From: Dryas octopetala
Lineage: Eukaryota; Streptophyta; Magnoliopsida; Rosales; Rosaceae
DNA length: 64,000 bases
Assembly: GCA_963921425.1 (NCBI GenBank)
Contig: OY992837.1
Coordinates: forward strand, 97,896-161,895
Reading direction: 5' to 3'
Shown: positions 47,842 to 59,253 of the stretch, piece by piece
How the letters are laid out: the number at the start of each line of letters is the position of its first letter
Position numbering within the stretch: position 1 is the stretch's first letter
Notes under the pieces: generated by a model
The model's database searches: none
What the model saw: only the letters and a program-made list of their open reading frames with translations
What the model was told of the DNA's origin: nothing
Made by a program: the position numbers and the translations under genes

Positions 47842-48970
47842 AGAGATGTTCCGACGACGCTATCGGATGAAGAAATCACTATTCTTAAAGATGATGCAAG
47901 ATGTGTGCAACAAAGATGTCTACTTCCAACAAAGACAAGACGCTACTGGAAGATGGGGCTGTACGCCAGAGCAAAAGCTGACTTCGGTCATGAGAATGCT
48001 CTCCGCTGGGTACTCGGCTGATGCCCCAGACGAGGGCTTCCAAATTGCCCAAACCACAGTGCTGGAGTCATTCAAGAAGTTCATAAGAGTTATTTCGGAG
48101 GTGTACGGAGCGGAATACCTCCGCACACCAACAGTGGCTGATCTCCAACGGCTATTGCGTAAGGCTAAAAAAAGAGGATTCCCAGGTATGCTAGGGAGTC
48201 TGGATTGCATGCATTGGGAATGGAAAAATTGCCCAGTAGGACAACAAGGGGCATATCAAGGCCATTATCACACCCCAACTGTGATATTAGAGGCCGTTGC
48301 CGGGTACGACACGTGGATTTGGCATGCCAATTTTGGTTTTCCAGGGAGCAACAATGACATCAACGTATTGGATGGCTCACACCTTTTTGATGATGAGGAG
48401 CAGATGCGAAACCATCAGATCAAGTATAAGGTTAATGGCAATGAATACACAATGGGGTATTATCTAGTGGATCGGATCTATCCCAAATGGGCCACGCTTA
48501 TACAAACAATAACGAATCCGGTAGGAGAGGCAAGTCAGCTATTTGCAAGATATCAAGAGTCCTACCGGAAAGATGTCGAGAGGGCGTTCGGGATTCTGAG
48601 GGCTAGATGGGAGATTCTAAAAAAGCCCGCCAGAGGATGGAAAGCCAATGATCTGGGCTATATTATGAAGACATGCATAATTTTGCACAACATGATCATT
48701 GAGGACGAGCGTCCAGAGAACGAGGACGATGAATCGGACGATGACATTGACCACGTTCAGGAAAGAATCTCCCGGGCTGTGGCACGGTATGACACTGAAC
48801 CATATGATGGAGGCCAAAGTTATCAGCCAATTCTTTTAGAGCAACGGCTTTCTCGGGTTAGGTTGATACGGTCAACAACACTCCACCGGCAACTGAAGAA
48901 TGATTTGGTCCAGCACCTTTGGACGCGAGAAGGAAGTCGTGGTCAAGCACAACGCCGACGCCGGCGATGA
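47789..48970 (+). CDS. PIF/Harbinger transposase (HARBI1-type DDE nuclease)
   Basis: 393 residues, uninterrupted. The RNase H-fold DDE triad is visible: Asp139 in GSLDCMHWEWKN, Asp190 in GSNNDINVLD, and Glu264 in KDVERAFGILRARW. The N-terminal part has YSADAPDEGFQIAQTTVLES, the helix-turn-helix-like region usual in plant PIF transposases, and the C-terminus is strongly basic (QAQRRRRR). The start overlaps the end of ORF1 by 53 bases in another frame. A (TTTGTG)n run follows the stop (about 49009-49062). It catalyses excision and TWA-targeted insertion. Confidence 0.95.
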   Translation: MRMPRPFNYFDPGARYTEEMFRRRYRMKKSLFLKMMQDVCNKDVYFQQRQDATGRWGCTPEQKLTSVMRMLSAGYSADAPDEGFQIAQTTVLESFKKFIRVISEVYGAEYLRTPTVADLQRLLRKAKKRGFPGMLGSLDCMHWEWKNCPVGQQGAYQGHYHTPTVILEAVAGYDTWIWHANFGFPGSNNDINVLDGSHLFDDEEQMRNHQIKYKVNGNEYTMGYYLVDRIYPKWATLIQTITNPVGEASQLFARYQESYRKDVERAFGILRARWEILKKPARGWKANDLGYIMKTCIILHNMIIEDERPENEDDESDDDIDHVQERISRAVARYDTEPYDGGQSYQPILLEQRLSRVRLIRSTTLHRQLKNDLVQHLWTREGSRGQAQRRRRR

Positions 48971-49465
48971 ACGCCGAAATGTTGAAGATGTCTCCAATAC
49001 CATTGTGTGTTTGTTTGTGTTTGTGTTTGTGTTTGTGTTTGTGTTTGTGTTTGTTTGTGATTGTTTTTTGTTTTATTTGTTTATGTTTATTTATGTTTGT
49101 CTTAAATTTTCTTGTTTTATGTTGGTGAAATGAAATAAAGGTATTGGTGGAGACAAAATATAGAATTTATATTTTAGGTAATAAAATTATAAATTCAAAT
49201 ATAGTCAATATTGACCTTATATTAAAGATCTCTTTAAAATAAAACTAATGGTATAATTTTTATAAATATTTAAACTATAAATTATAACTTAACTATAACT
49301 TAATCTAACCTAGGCTTAATTTAATTACATACAATTACATTACTCTCAGCTCTTACTCTCAGCACCACTGTAGCTTCAGCACATATCACTCTCACTCTCA
49401 GGACAAAAAATCACTTTTCAAGTTATGTCTTGCTCTCACTCTCACTCTCACCACTGTAGATGGCC

Positions 49466-50781
49466 TAACTACCAGCCTACCACCACAATATGAATATGTG
49501 TTCTATAACCGCTACCCTCTGCAGTCTGCACTATAAAAAAAAAAAAAAAAATTAAAAAAATTACTGTCGATAGAGAGATAAAAGAAATAATCCAATATAT
49601 TACATATATGGCAGCTGTGAGCTAGTGACAGATCATTGAAATCTAGAATCAAGTCGTCATGACTCATGACATAACGGCTACAGTATTAATTAGCTAGTAA
49701 GGCAGTACGAACTACGAAGTTCATACAAAATAAAAAATGAAAATGTCTAGCTAGCTAGGTGACTAGGTCGGGCCTCGGCCCTAGGGTTATAATAATATCA
49801 CTACGCTTAAAAAGGAACCCGAAACATATAGCATAAAAAGTTGCATATATAATAAAGTAATGAAGAAAATATCTGCTAGGTGCCACAATAATTGGTTTAA
49901 AATTTATGTCATTGTCACATAAATTTTTTAAAAAACTATTTTAACCTTATTTAATCCTACAAAACTTAAATACATTACAAGAAAAAAAAAATTCATTCCA
50001 ATTTGAAAAGTAAGTGTATATATATTTCATTTTGTTTCCCCTAGAAAAGAACTTGATTTTTATTCCATCACCTTTCTTATAATTTATGAATTGAAATATC
50101 AAATATGATTTGCACACTGTACAAAATCAATATGGATCGATGTAAGAGGTACCACTTTCCTCTTTCCCTTTTGCTTTGATTAGGTCTGTTTGGAGTTTGG
50201 AACCCTCTCCCAGATTCCTCTCTCTCTCTCAGTCTCTCTTACTGTTTGAGTGTTTGGGCTAAAAAGTAACCACTTAAATCAAGTGTTTGTGGAAATAATT
50301 CTTAAGCATCATGCAGTATTACCCCGTGAAAATTGGCAACGACAATGACCATCCCTCTCGCTTCGATGATTTGTCAAAGACGACCAATGAAAAAACAATA
50401 AGTATTGGTGTTCCAACTTTTCTCAAACACAGTTACACTGTAACACTAATAATTAATAAACATGGGTTGGGCAAGATGGTACTTTAACACTAATAATATT
50501 ATTATTATATGACAAATAAATCGTGATGTGTACAAAATAATTTTAAAAAAATTTATAAAAGTACTTCATTATACCATATTTTATCCAACTAAGAGTCTAA
50601 GACTATAATTATCCGTTAAGAAAAACAAAAAAATACTTTTAAGGGCAAAAGCATTTAATCATTAAAAAATAGTTATAAAAAACAAAAAAACAAAAACTAA
50701 TAAGAAGACACTGTACGGACCACCATAACCTGAGCAAAATACATTAGTTTTACATAGACTGTGATATTGGGGGGGAGGGTT
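49466..50781. other. AT-rich intergenic, nothing recognised
   Basis: Short CTAG-rich stretch near 49748-49762, an A tract at about 49535, and a CT-rich leader-like segment at 50213-50240. No gene supported. Confidence 0.4.
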
Positions 50782-51032
50782 ATGGAAGAAGACATGGGGG
50801 CGTCGCTCTCGAACCTGGCGGAGGGGACATACCGGAGAGCTGTGTGGCCTGCGTGTTCATGTACCTGACTCCGCCGGTGATTTAAAACCTAGCGAGGCTC
50901 AACAGGGCGTTTCGCAGTGTGGCGTCCTCTGATTTGTTGCCTCCTCAGAGGTATCAAAACCTCTCTAAAAAGGACATCTTTGCTCTGCTCTCCCGTCCTA
51001 TGCCCTTCGACGATGACAATAAGGTGGGGTTC
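50782..51032 (+). pseudogene. Broken N-terminus of an F-box/PP2-A13-type protein
   Basis: Starts MEEDMGASLSNLAEGT, then shifts frame and continues IPESCVACVFMYLTPPVI, an in-frame TAA at about 50882, and NLARLNRAFRSVASSDLLPP, YQNLSKKDIFALLSRPMPFD. The pattern PESC..., (K)LARLNRAFR and LCRP...FD is that of the F-box and linker of plant F-box proteins with a PP2-like lectin domain (PP2-A12/A13 group). It has a frameshift, a stop, an internal deletion (the usual WE(S)KLP segment is missing) and no lectin domain. A GA repeat and T tract follow. Confidence 0.75.
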
Positions 51033-52262
51033 TTCTTGTGTGTGATTGGGCCCGGCGGCATCGCGCCCAGTAGAGAGAGAGAGCGAGAGAAAGAGGGCAC
51101 CCTTTTTTTTTTCATTTTAATTTTTTTATTATACTTTAGTTTTATTTTTTAAAACTTATTTTTTTCTAATTATTTTAGTTTTGTTTTTTTGTAATTTTTT
51201 TTTTAAAGGAATAGACACTTTTATCTTCAAAAATTGATCATGTGTCGAAAACATGATTAATTTTTTACGGAAGTTATAATAATATTAACGAAAAATTCTT
51301 GATTGAGATTACTAGTTAATTATAATTTTTAATTAAAACAAAATGAAATCAAAATCCTCAACGTACTCAACTGTAAAACAAAGTATATTATGTGATCGAA
51401 CTTCTTATTTTCAATATTTACACGCCGGCCATGTATTGGAAATGCAAAATAGAATTTTAGTTTTTTTTTTTTTTTTTCAGTTTAAAATGAAACATCAAGA
51501 TTTAAAGGTAATGCATATATTTTATCTTCATAAAAACTCAAATGAAAATCAAAGTAATTAAGAACCCGAATGAGTATACTCAGGATGAGTTTTTTAATAT
51601 ATATTTTTGTTTATATGATAGGTAGGTAGCTTAGGTAGGTAGCTAGAAATTATTTTGTTTTGGTCGAATGGTAGCCAGAAGTTTATTTTGGAGGAAAAAG
51701 GCAAAGAGCAGATGCGGACAATTGAGGTGTACGATGAGTCGATGATGGGCAGGGGAACCGACAAGGCATATATCAGGTGTAGTCTGATGGATGAATGGGA
51801 ATAAATTAAAAGTACTAGCTGGTCCACTACTATTGCATATATGACTGACTTACTTTACTTTAGGTACAGTTGATGAAAGAGGAAGGGCATATATCATGAG
51901 CGCCATGTTTTGATGAAAGCTAGGAATTTAGTAAGAATCAAAAGATATATAGGAAAATATGAGAGGCAAGCTAGCAAAAGGCAAAAGAGATGGAATCTAC
52001 ATTCTATTGGTTGTACAAAAACAAAAGCAGTTGCTAACTGGGCAGATACCATGATGCCATCTAACAGCTCCTTTGATCCATCGAATATAAATAGCCAATG
52101 GGTCTCTGGAGTTTGATCACAAACCAAACCAGGCGGCAAGCTAGCTAGCCCTAGCCACAGCTAAGTTATATATTTGTATATTTACATATATACTTGATCG
52201 ATCAGCTCGTCGATCTGATCAGCTAGGTAGCTAGCTAGCTTGCTTGTGCCTCGTAGGTCAAT
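51033..52262. other. FT upstream region
   Basis: About 1.2 kb of AT-rich DNA. It includes TAGGTAGGTAGCTTAGGTAGG at about 51621-51641, a T tract at 51460-51479, and a CTAGCTAGCTAGC run in the FT 5' leader (52224-52241). A remnant of the F-box pseudogene locus borders it on the left. Confidence 0.5.
52086..52093 (+). promoter_or_regulatory. TATA box of FT
   Basis: TATAAATA directly followed by GCCAATGG (a CCAAT-type box just downstream). The transcription start is expected near 52115-52125, giving a leader of about 140 nt before the ATG at 52263. Confidence 0.6.
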
Positions 52263-53195
52263 ATGCCTAGGGACAGGGACCCCCTTGTTGTTGGAAGAGT
52301 GATAGGAGATGTTTTACACCTCTTTACAAGGTCGGTTTCTCTGAGGGTGACTTACGGTAATAGGGAGGTTAACAATGGCTGTGAGCTCAAACCTTCCCAA
52401 GTTGTCAACCAACCTAGAGTTGATATAGGTGGGGATGATCTTAGGACCTTTTACACTCTGGTAAGTTCCCTACCTAGTTAGTTTTTAGATAATATTAATT
52501 ATATTATTAATTTGCAACACTACTAGTCTACTACTACGTACTACTGCTTTCACTCTATCTATTAATTAATTAATTAATTTGTTTCTTCCATCTCATGCAT
52601 GGATCTTTAATTAAGTTATCTCGACCATTCTTTCTCTTGCATGCACAATTTAATTAAGAGATAATTAAATTTAGATTCTTTAAACAAATTATTTTTAAAT
52701 AGAGACCGGGGTGTTTTAAAATCTATAATTTTTTTTTAATTCATAATAATTTATACAAAAATTCTTTTAATTTATAATAAAGTCATTTTAATTTATAAGA
52801 AAATCTTTTTAATTCAAAATAAAGTCATTCTCCGATTTGAAGGGTATTCTCTCTCCTAAGGTGTAGATTGTGCTTTGTAGAGGCTGCATGTTAGGGTGCC
52901 TCCTAATATAAAACCGTCAAAGAAGAAAAATAAAAAAACTTAATTAAAAATCTTAAATCACTACCGATTTTAGTCTAAGAAACACTTATAAAATGAACTG
53001 AACTCTAAGTTTTTCTTTAATTAATTTGTTAATTTTGATCATATATATATATAGGGTTTAATTTCAATAAATTATATATGGCCGCTTTTAATTGATTTCC
53101 TCCATATATCTTATCTTCCATCAATTGCAGGTCATGGTGGATCCTGATGCACCCAGCCCAAGTGACCCCAACCTAAAGGAATATTTGCATTGGTG

Positions 53196-53242
<47 letters not shown>

Positions 53243-55487
53243 TCAGTAACTCAGTAACTTGTGAATTGTGAATTGTTCCTACCTTTTCAGGTTAGTGACT
53301 GACATTCCAGCAACAACTGGGGCAAGCTTCGGTGAGTACTTTTTATCTACATTTTACAATGGTTCATTAATTGAATTGCGTTATAAATATATATATATAT
53401 ATATATATTTATCTAATGCCCTTGTTATTTTCAAGCAATTAAATTTCAAATTTTAAAGGTTAAAAAATATAGAAATTTCGAAAGAATTTTAATTTCGTTG
53501 GAAATTTGGACTAAAATAATTAAAACTTTTTAAAAAATTTCGACAATTTCGATTCCGTAATATTTCAAAACCTAAAGAACAATGGAAATTTCTTCTAAAT
53601 TTCGACGGATTTTTTGAAATTTAATTTCATGGTTATTTTAGATTTTTTTATTAACATTACTATTTTAGATATATATAGGATTGTAAAACCAATATCGGGT
53701 ACATGTATGGTTGAAGTAAATCTAACCCTTAAATATGTTGCCTCTTACTTATTCTTCTTATTTTATCTCTCATATTAACCGTATTGATTATATATATATA
53801 TATGACTTTTTACTTATTTTAATTTAATTGATGTATACCCACACCAAACAATGGGAAATTCTACAATGACTGCAGTCATTGTATGTCGTCAACAAAAAGT
53901 TACCACTTACCATTTCTTGACAAGTTGCTTAAGAAAAAGATAACTCCGAGTCAAGTTTGTGGTAATTACCAAAGGTATGTTACAGGAATCTTGATGGAGA
54001 CTTACTACTTACTATTTACTTGAGCCACATATCAAGAAATGGTAACTTTTGAAATAGGCCGATTACTAAGAGTTATTGCAAACTTGATATGGAGTTACAA
54101 GTTCTTAAATAAACACTCAAGTAAGTGCTAGCTAGCAATCAATAATGTGGTAAGTTACCACAAACTTGATTCAGAGTTATTGATTCTTCAATAATCGGTT
54201 AAATAAGTGGTAACTCTTGATCAAAAGTATGGTTAGTTGTCAAAAACTTAATAAGATGTTACATTGTTTTTGAGCAACCTGTTAAGAAATGGTAAGTCAG
54301 AGTCAAGTTTGTGGTAACTTTATGAAAAAAAAAGGCTTATGTCTTATAGAGTTACCATAAACTTAACATAGAGCTACCATTTTTTGAAGAAAGGCTCAAG
54401 TTGGAGGTAACTTTGGATCAAGAAAGTGGTAAGTGACAAGAAATTTGATGGAGATTTAATTATTACTTACTTGAGCAACATATTAAGAAGTGGTAACTTT
54501 TGAAATAGGCCTATTAGAAAGAGTTACCACAAACTTGATTTGAAGTTACTAGTTCTTCAATAATGGGTCAAGTAAATGGTAACTAACCATATTATTGAGC
54601 GACCCAACAAGAGTTACCATAAACTTGACATAAAGTTACCTTGTTCTCAAGCGACTCGACAAATTTGTGGTAACTCTATGAAAAAATCAAGTTAATTATC
54701 TTCGAGTTACAACAAACTTGACAGAAAGTAATTGGTAACTCTCAATCAAGATTTTAGTAAGTTAATTACAATTATCTTGATCGTCGGCTATCACTTGCAT
54801 AAGCGTTTATTTAATAACTCAGAACTCTAGAAATGGTAAGTGGTAACTTTTTGTTGACGACATAAAATGCCTGTGTGCAGTCGTAGAATTTCCCACAAAC
54901 AATCAGTCGTAGTTAATTGTATGTTTTAACTTTTAACCATTAGGAGGTCAACGGTGAACATGCATGAGTGGTTAAAAGTTGAATTCCATAGAAAATAATC
55001 CAAAGGACAACACACGCTAGCTATGTCGTATTGGGCTTAAGCTCTACAATAAAGGGCCTTTCGGGCTTTTGGTCTTCGATATAAGGCTTTATTATTTGGT
55101 TAATTATAAGAGCTGAATCCTATTCTTTTCATATTCTCAATTCTCATCCATTTAAGCTGACAATCAATGACAATTTTTTTATTTAACAGTATGATCGATG
55201 GTTCGTTGATAAAATTAATATATGTATATAATAAATACATGGTTGCACATACGTATGTTGCAGGGCAAGAGATAGTGTGCTATGAAAGTCCGCGGCCAAC
55301 AGTGGGGATTCATCGCTTTGTTTTGGTGTTGTTTCGGCAATTGGGTAGGCAAACTGTGTATGCTCCGGGGTGGCGTCAGAATTTTAACACCAGAGACTTT
55401 GCTGAGCTTTATAATCTTGGATTGCCGGTGGCTGCCGTCTATTTTAACTGTCAAAGGGAGAGCGGCTCTGGCGGAAGGAGAAGATGA
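52263..55487 (+). CDS. FT: FLOWERING LOCUS T, 4 exons
   Basis: Florigen of the PEBP family: made in leaf phloem, moves to the shoot tip, and with 14-3-3 and FD activates flowering genes. Exons are 52263-52460 (198), 53131-53192 (62), 53291-53331 (41) and 55264-55487 (224); 174 residues. The 62- and 41-nt middle exons are the family's hallmark sizes. FT rather than TFL1 identity is shown by Tyr84 in EYLHW (TFL1 has His), the segment [20 protein letters not shown] and [14 protein letters not shown]. Ligand-pocket motifs [10 protein letters not shown] and GIHR are present. One oddity: the near-invariant DVLDPF at residues 16-21 reads DVLHLF here. Intron 1 holds a dispersed repeat and intron 3 a 1.04-kb transposon. 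The neighbour FAS1 is the same as in Arabidopsis (from memory At1g65470-At1g65480). Confidence 0.96.
52873..53009. repeat. Dispersed repeat in FT intron 1
   Basis: Shares TTTGTAGAGGCTGCATGTTA, AAAGAAGAAAAATAAAA and TGAACTGAACTCTAA with 26729-26840, in the same orientation, and is longer by an internal segment (GGGTGCCTCCTAATATAAAA). Identity of the element is unknown. Confidence 0.7.
53201..53242. repeat. (CT)n(CA)n microsatellite in FT intron 2
   Basis: CT units followed directly by CA units just after the exon 2 donor. It fills a large part of the 98-bp intron, so length changes could affect splicing. Confidence 0.85.
53852..54895. mobile_element. Inverted-repeat transposon packed with GTTACCAC repeats in FT intron 3
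   Basis: The ends read TGGGAAATTCTAC and, inverted, GTAGAATTTCCCA. The inverted repeat continues through TATGTCGTCAACAAAAAGTT and ACCACTTACCATTTCT (about 70 bp). Flanks are CAAACAA on both sides (53845-53851 and 54896-54902), a 7-bp or longer target duplication. The interior is built of dozens of degenerate motifs in both orientations: GTGGTAACT, GTTACCA(C/T)AAACTTGA and their complements. No transposase. The superfamily is uncertain (Mutator- or hAT-like). Confidence 0.82.
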
Positions 55488-57349
55488 TGATGACTTTGAT
55501 ATTATACGTTCAATTAAAAATGGACCTATAAGGCAATAACCAATATGTGTAAGATCATAATTAGTGTGGTATTTAAAAAAATAAGGAATGATAATTTAGC
55601 TTTTTGCCAGTCACTATGCATAGTTTCTATTAAGTACTAGTGCAGCACGGGTGTGCACATGCTTGTTTTGGCATTACTCGTTCACTTCCAACAACTGCAA
55701 CATTGTCTAGTACTTAGTGCATGGAGATGCTTGTAAGTTGTAAGGCTAGCTAGCTCGATGGGATTTAAAGCTGGCCAAGTTATTCAACTCATATACGTAC
55801 GTAGTACGTAGTGATCAGTACTCCATCTAACCATCTTCTTCGGTTTCGGGATATGATGTTGTACTGTTTCAATACAAAATATGGGTGTAATAGTTGAGGG
55901 TCAATGTCAATTCAATTCAAGTTTTATTGATCGTGTGTCAATAATTGAATTGATATGAAACAGTTTTGCTATAATGGTTCAAGTTAATTATATAAGTCAA
56001 TATTTATATATTTTTTAATCACTTTTTGTATATTCTTTTACAAATTAAAATTTATAAATGTAATGATTTTAAAAATTATACCATTCAAAATGTCTCACTA
56101 AAATTTTTCAAATGAGTCCAATATTTAATATTTTTAAATAATTTTAAATTAATACCCAAAAAAATGGTAAGAGTGAAAATATAGGAAGAGTTTTGACCAA
56201 TCAGAAGTCGCCAATTGTATACTCTCTCTCCTCACATTCATCTTATTTTTTAAGTGGGTCCAGCTTTTTCTTTCTATTTGTGAAGTCAATTGCAATTTGC
56301 ATATCAATTCATTGACTTTTTAACACCCATGTCGATTTAATTTTTGACATTGACATCCATTGCAAACTTTTTTTCTAAAAAAATGTTAATAAACTGAAAT
56401 TGAATTGACATTAGAGTATGTGCAATACATATGAGGCCAGTTCAATATATTGGCATTGTAGAAGAAAAAACACTTGCAATGGGAGGTCAATAGCTGGCTA
56501 TTGAATTGACTTATCAATAGCCAAGTAAAAAAATTGACACATTTATTACCAATTGACCTCCTTGAAACCAAGACAAGGTGGGACCCAGAAGCAAGCTTTT
56601 GAAATTTAATTGGGCAGCGCTTGCGCGATCGCTGGCTTGCCAAGCGCTCAGTAGTGGCCAAGTGATCGGTGGTGACCAAGCGCTTTGAAATTATGGTTGT
56701 TTATTAAATTTAGGTATTAATTTTAATATATCGATCAAAATATTCAAATATAATATAGATATATTTATATATATTCGTAGTCCTCTTCTTATTCATTTCT
56801 TAACTGTTTGATGAATTTAATTCCATATATGCGCATTGACAATGGTGTTTCCATGCATGCAACTATATATATACATATATATTATATATAAAAAGCGTGA
56901 CTCCACATATTTGGCTTTCTATACTATACATATACTATATATATATATAGCGAGTGAAGTACTTTTCTATTATTCTTATTTGTTTAACTATATATATATG
57001 ATCGACATATTTATGTGTAAAAAAAACTATATATGACATTGTCCAAGCTGCTGATTGGACTACTTTAGTGTGGGATTTAATTTGGGTATTGATATAAGAA
57101 AGAAGAATCCCGCATACATTTTGGGAAAGAATCACACAATATTGTATTGTATTAAGACGAGAGAAACCCACACACATATATGATATATGATATATATATC
57201 AATTTAAGTAGGCATACAATTAATTACGCCTCAAGAATGAAGCCATATGATGGATCGAAGTACAATACCAGATTGATTATGTTACATTTTTATATATAAG
57301 TAATTAATTTAAGAGAAAGTTTATTTTGAATTTGAATTAATTATTTTTT
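55488..57349. other. Intergenic between convergent FT and GLC genes
   Basis: Begins with the FT 3' UTR. TGTCAATTCAA-type motifs at about 55907 and their complement near 56340 (TTTGACATTGACATCC) hint at a degenerate MITE. Further (TA)n runs occur at 56866-56950. The last 100 or so bases are GLC 3' UTR. Confidence 0.4.
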
Positions 57350-59253
57350 TCAGTGGCCTAACAAGAAGTTATGGAAGAGGGCTTGGAACTTGTGCATTTC
57401 CTTATGAGGGAGAGCCACCAAAATATTAACCCCAGAAGCAGCAGCAGCAACAGCAGCAGTTGATGAATAATCATGATCAAGTGGTAGTTGATCAGGAAAG
57501 AGCAAAATAATATCCTTCCTGTGATATACAACAGGACAACTATACCTGGGCCTCCCCCATGGATACTGGACCTCTGCAAACCCCAGTTTCCACCATGATG
57601 ACACCAACAGCTCCCCATGAGGAAACCCTTTGTGCAACTCTCCCCAGTCGATCACCGACCTCGCGTACTCATCCGTCATCCTCTCTGCTCCCTCCCTCAC
57701 CATCTCCACCGTTCTCCAGAACGGCCCTTCTTCCAGCTCCCTGCACTTGCCACGTGCGTACGCACTCAACACTGCATTCCCTGTGTACGACCGAGGCAGT
57801 GCTGGATTCAGCCGCTCCCTTATATCCACCGCATAAAGAATCCTTGACTCTCTATCCCTATCATTCTCACATGATGCTGATGATAATGCCTTGCACCGCC
57901 AAATCAAGGCCGTCACCACATTAAAGCTACTCATCTTACGTGTCTTATTTTCAACTGTGTGGGGTCCACTCGTACTACTACTGACTGTACCGTTCGTGGT
58001 GGGTTTTGCTGCCTTCTCTTTCAGCTCGGCCAGGTCGCTGGAGCTCAGCCTGAAGATCTTAAAGTCCAGCTCTTCTTCGGTGGATTCAAACACTGTAGGG
58101 TTCATGTCTTCGCCTCCGGATGAAGATCCTGGCAGCACCTTCAGCTCCTGTAACTCCGGGTGGGGAAATGTGACACATGGCGGAGATCGAGCGGCTAAGA
58201 TATGACGGTCATTGTTAGGGATGACTACCAAGGGCTTGTTGGCAGCCAGGGCAGCTAGATTGTCCAAGAACACTCGAAAGCTTAAACCATCGAATGTTGT
58301 ATGGTTGGTTGATAAGCCCATTGCAAATCCACCACACTTGAATGTTGTCACCTGTTATGTTAGTTCAATAATTAAATAGTCAAATTAAACTTTTGAGAGC
58401 GATCGATCAGTATATATTTTTTATCATCCATCTCACCTCACACATGTGGACTCTATTAATTAGCTTGCTAGACACCTAGCTACCCCGACTATAGTTATAA
58501 TGGCTGGGAAGTCCGCATGTGCAACAGTGCAAGTGCATTATTAATTTATCACAATCTTAATTAATTGTAGCTAGCCGATTGATGAATATATAAATTAAAC
58601 ATGAATGAATAAAACTATTTGTACCCTAAACGTACTTTTAGAGACATGATATATACAAAATGCTCATAGTTGTTTTATTTATGCAGAATTATTAATGGTA
58701 AAATATATAAATAACAAGGAACTAAATTAAGAAACATGTACACTAGATGTAATATATGTACCTGCAGAATGCAAAGTGGGTGATCATTAGCATCCGGTGG
58801 TTTGGTGGAAACGAGTTGCGCAAAAGCTGAATTAGGATAAACTAAGTCTCCAATCTCTTGTAATGCATAGTCACTAGAGGCCACCACGAAGCCTGCCCCG
58901 GCTGCATTGCAGTCGATCTCTAAGCGACCTGTGGTTGGGTTCAATTTCAATCGTCCCGCCAAGAAATCATAGGGCACCAATATCTTGGCTAGGGTCTCCT
59001 TCAGTTTCTCAGCTGCAATTTGGGGAGGAAAATCCTTGTGGGCACTGAAAAAATGGACGGTTTCGACATTGAAGTTGAGAACTTGGTCTATGTTTGATAA
59101 GAAGAGGGATCTTCTTTGTGTTTGTTGGGATGGGAAAACTAGAGACGAGTGGTGGACAGTGACCTTGAGGTCTCGGAGGAGAGGAGGGCTTCCACCTACT
59201 GTTTCATCGCCATTATCTACATGCTCATCACGGAGGCTCGACGTCGTTCCCAT
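57350..59253 (-). CDS. GLC: BAHD acyltransferase, GLAUCE-like, 2 exons
   Basis: Acyl-CoA-dependent transferase of the BAHD family, cytosolic, transferring an acyl group to an alcohol or amine; substrate unknown. Exons are 59253-58762 and 58351-57350; 497 residues, a usual length. The intron lies after CILQ, before VTTFKCGGFAMG, the common BAHD position. The catalytic motif HTTFDG (His181, Asp185) is intact. The C-terminal DFGWG motif appears as QYPWG (426-430), so its first Asp is replaced. That part reads WWKLGFAEVQYPWGRPRY. Some BAHD clades are known to vary here, so this need not mean inactivity. Remembered Arabidopsis order At1g65450 (GLAUCE, needed for central-cell and endosperm development), FAS1, FT supports orthology. 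An Ala run sits near the C-terminus (TAAVAAAASG). Confidence 0.88.

Larger units (their letters stand above)
45993..49465 (+). mobile_element. Complete PIF/Harbinger DNA transposon
   Basis: A 3,473-bp element bounded by TAA target duplications (45990-45992 and 49466-49468). Terminal inverted repeats are GGCC(T/A)TC(C/T)ACAGTGGTGAG followed by GAGAGTGAGAGTGAGAGTG-type subterminal repeats. It encodes a Myb/SANT-like ORF1 (46846-47841, with an interruption) and a DDE transposase (47789-48970). Both proteins, the repeats and the 3-bp TWA target are as expected of an autonomous plant PIF/Harbinger element. The intact transposase and exact TSD point to recent insertion. Confidence 0.93.

Noticed and set aside
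57559-58205. Plus-strand frames of 68-121 codons
   Set aside because: Antisense shadows of exon 2 of the BAHD gene, whose frame holds the catalytic motif.
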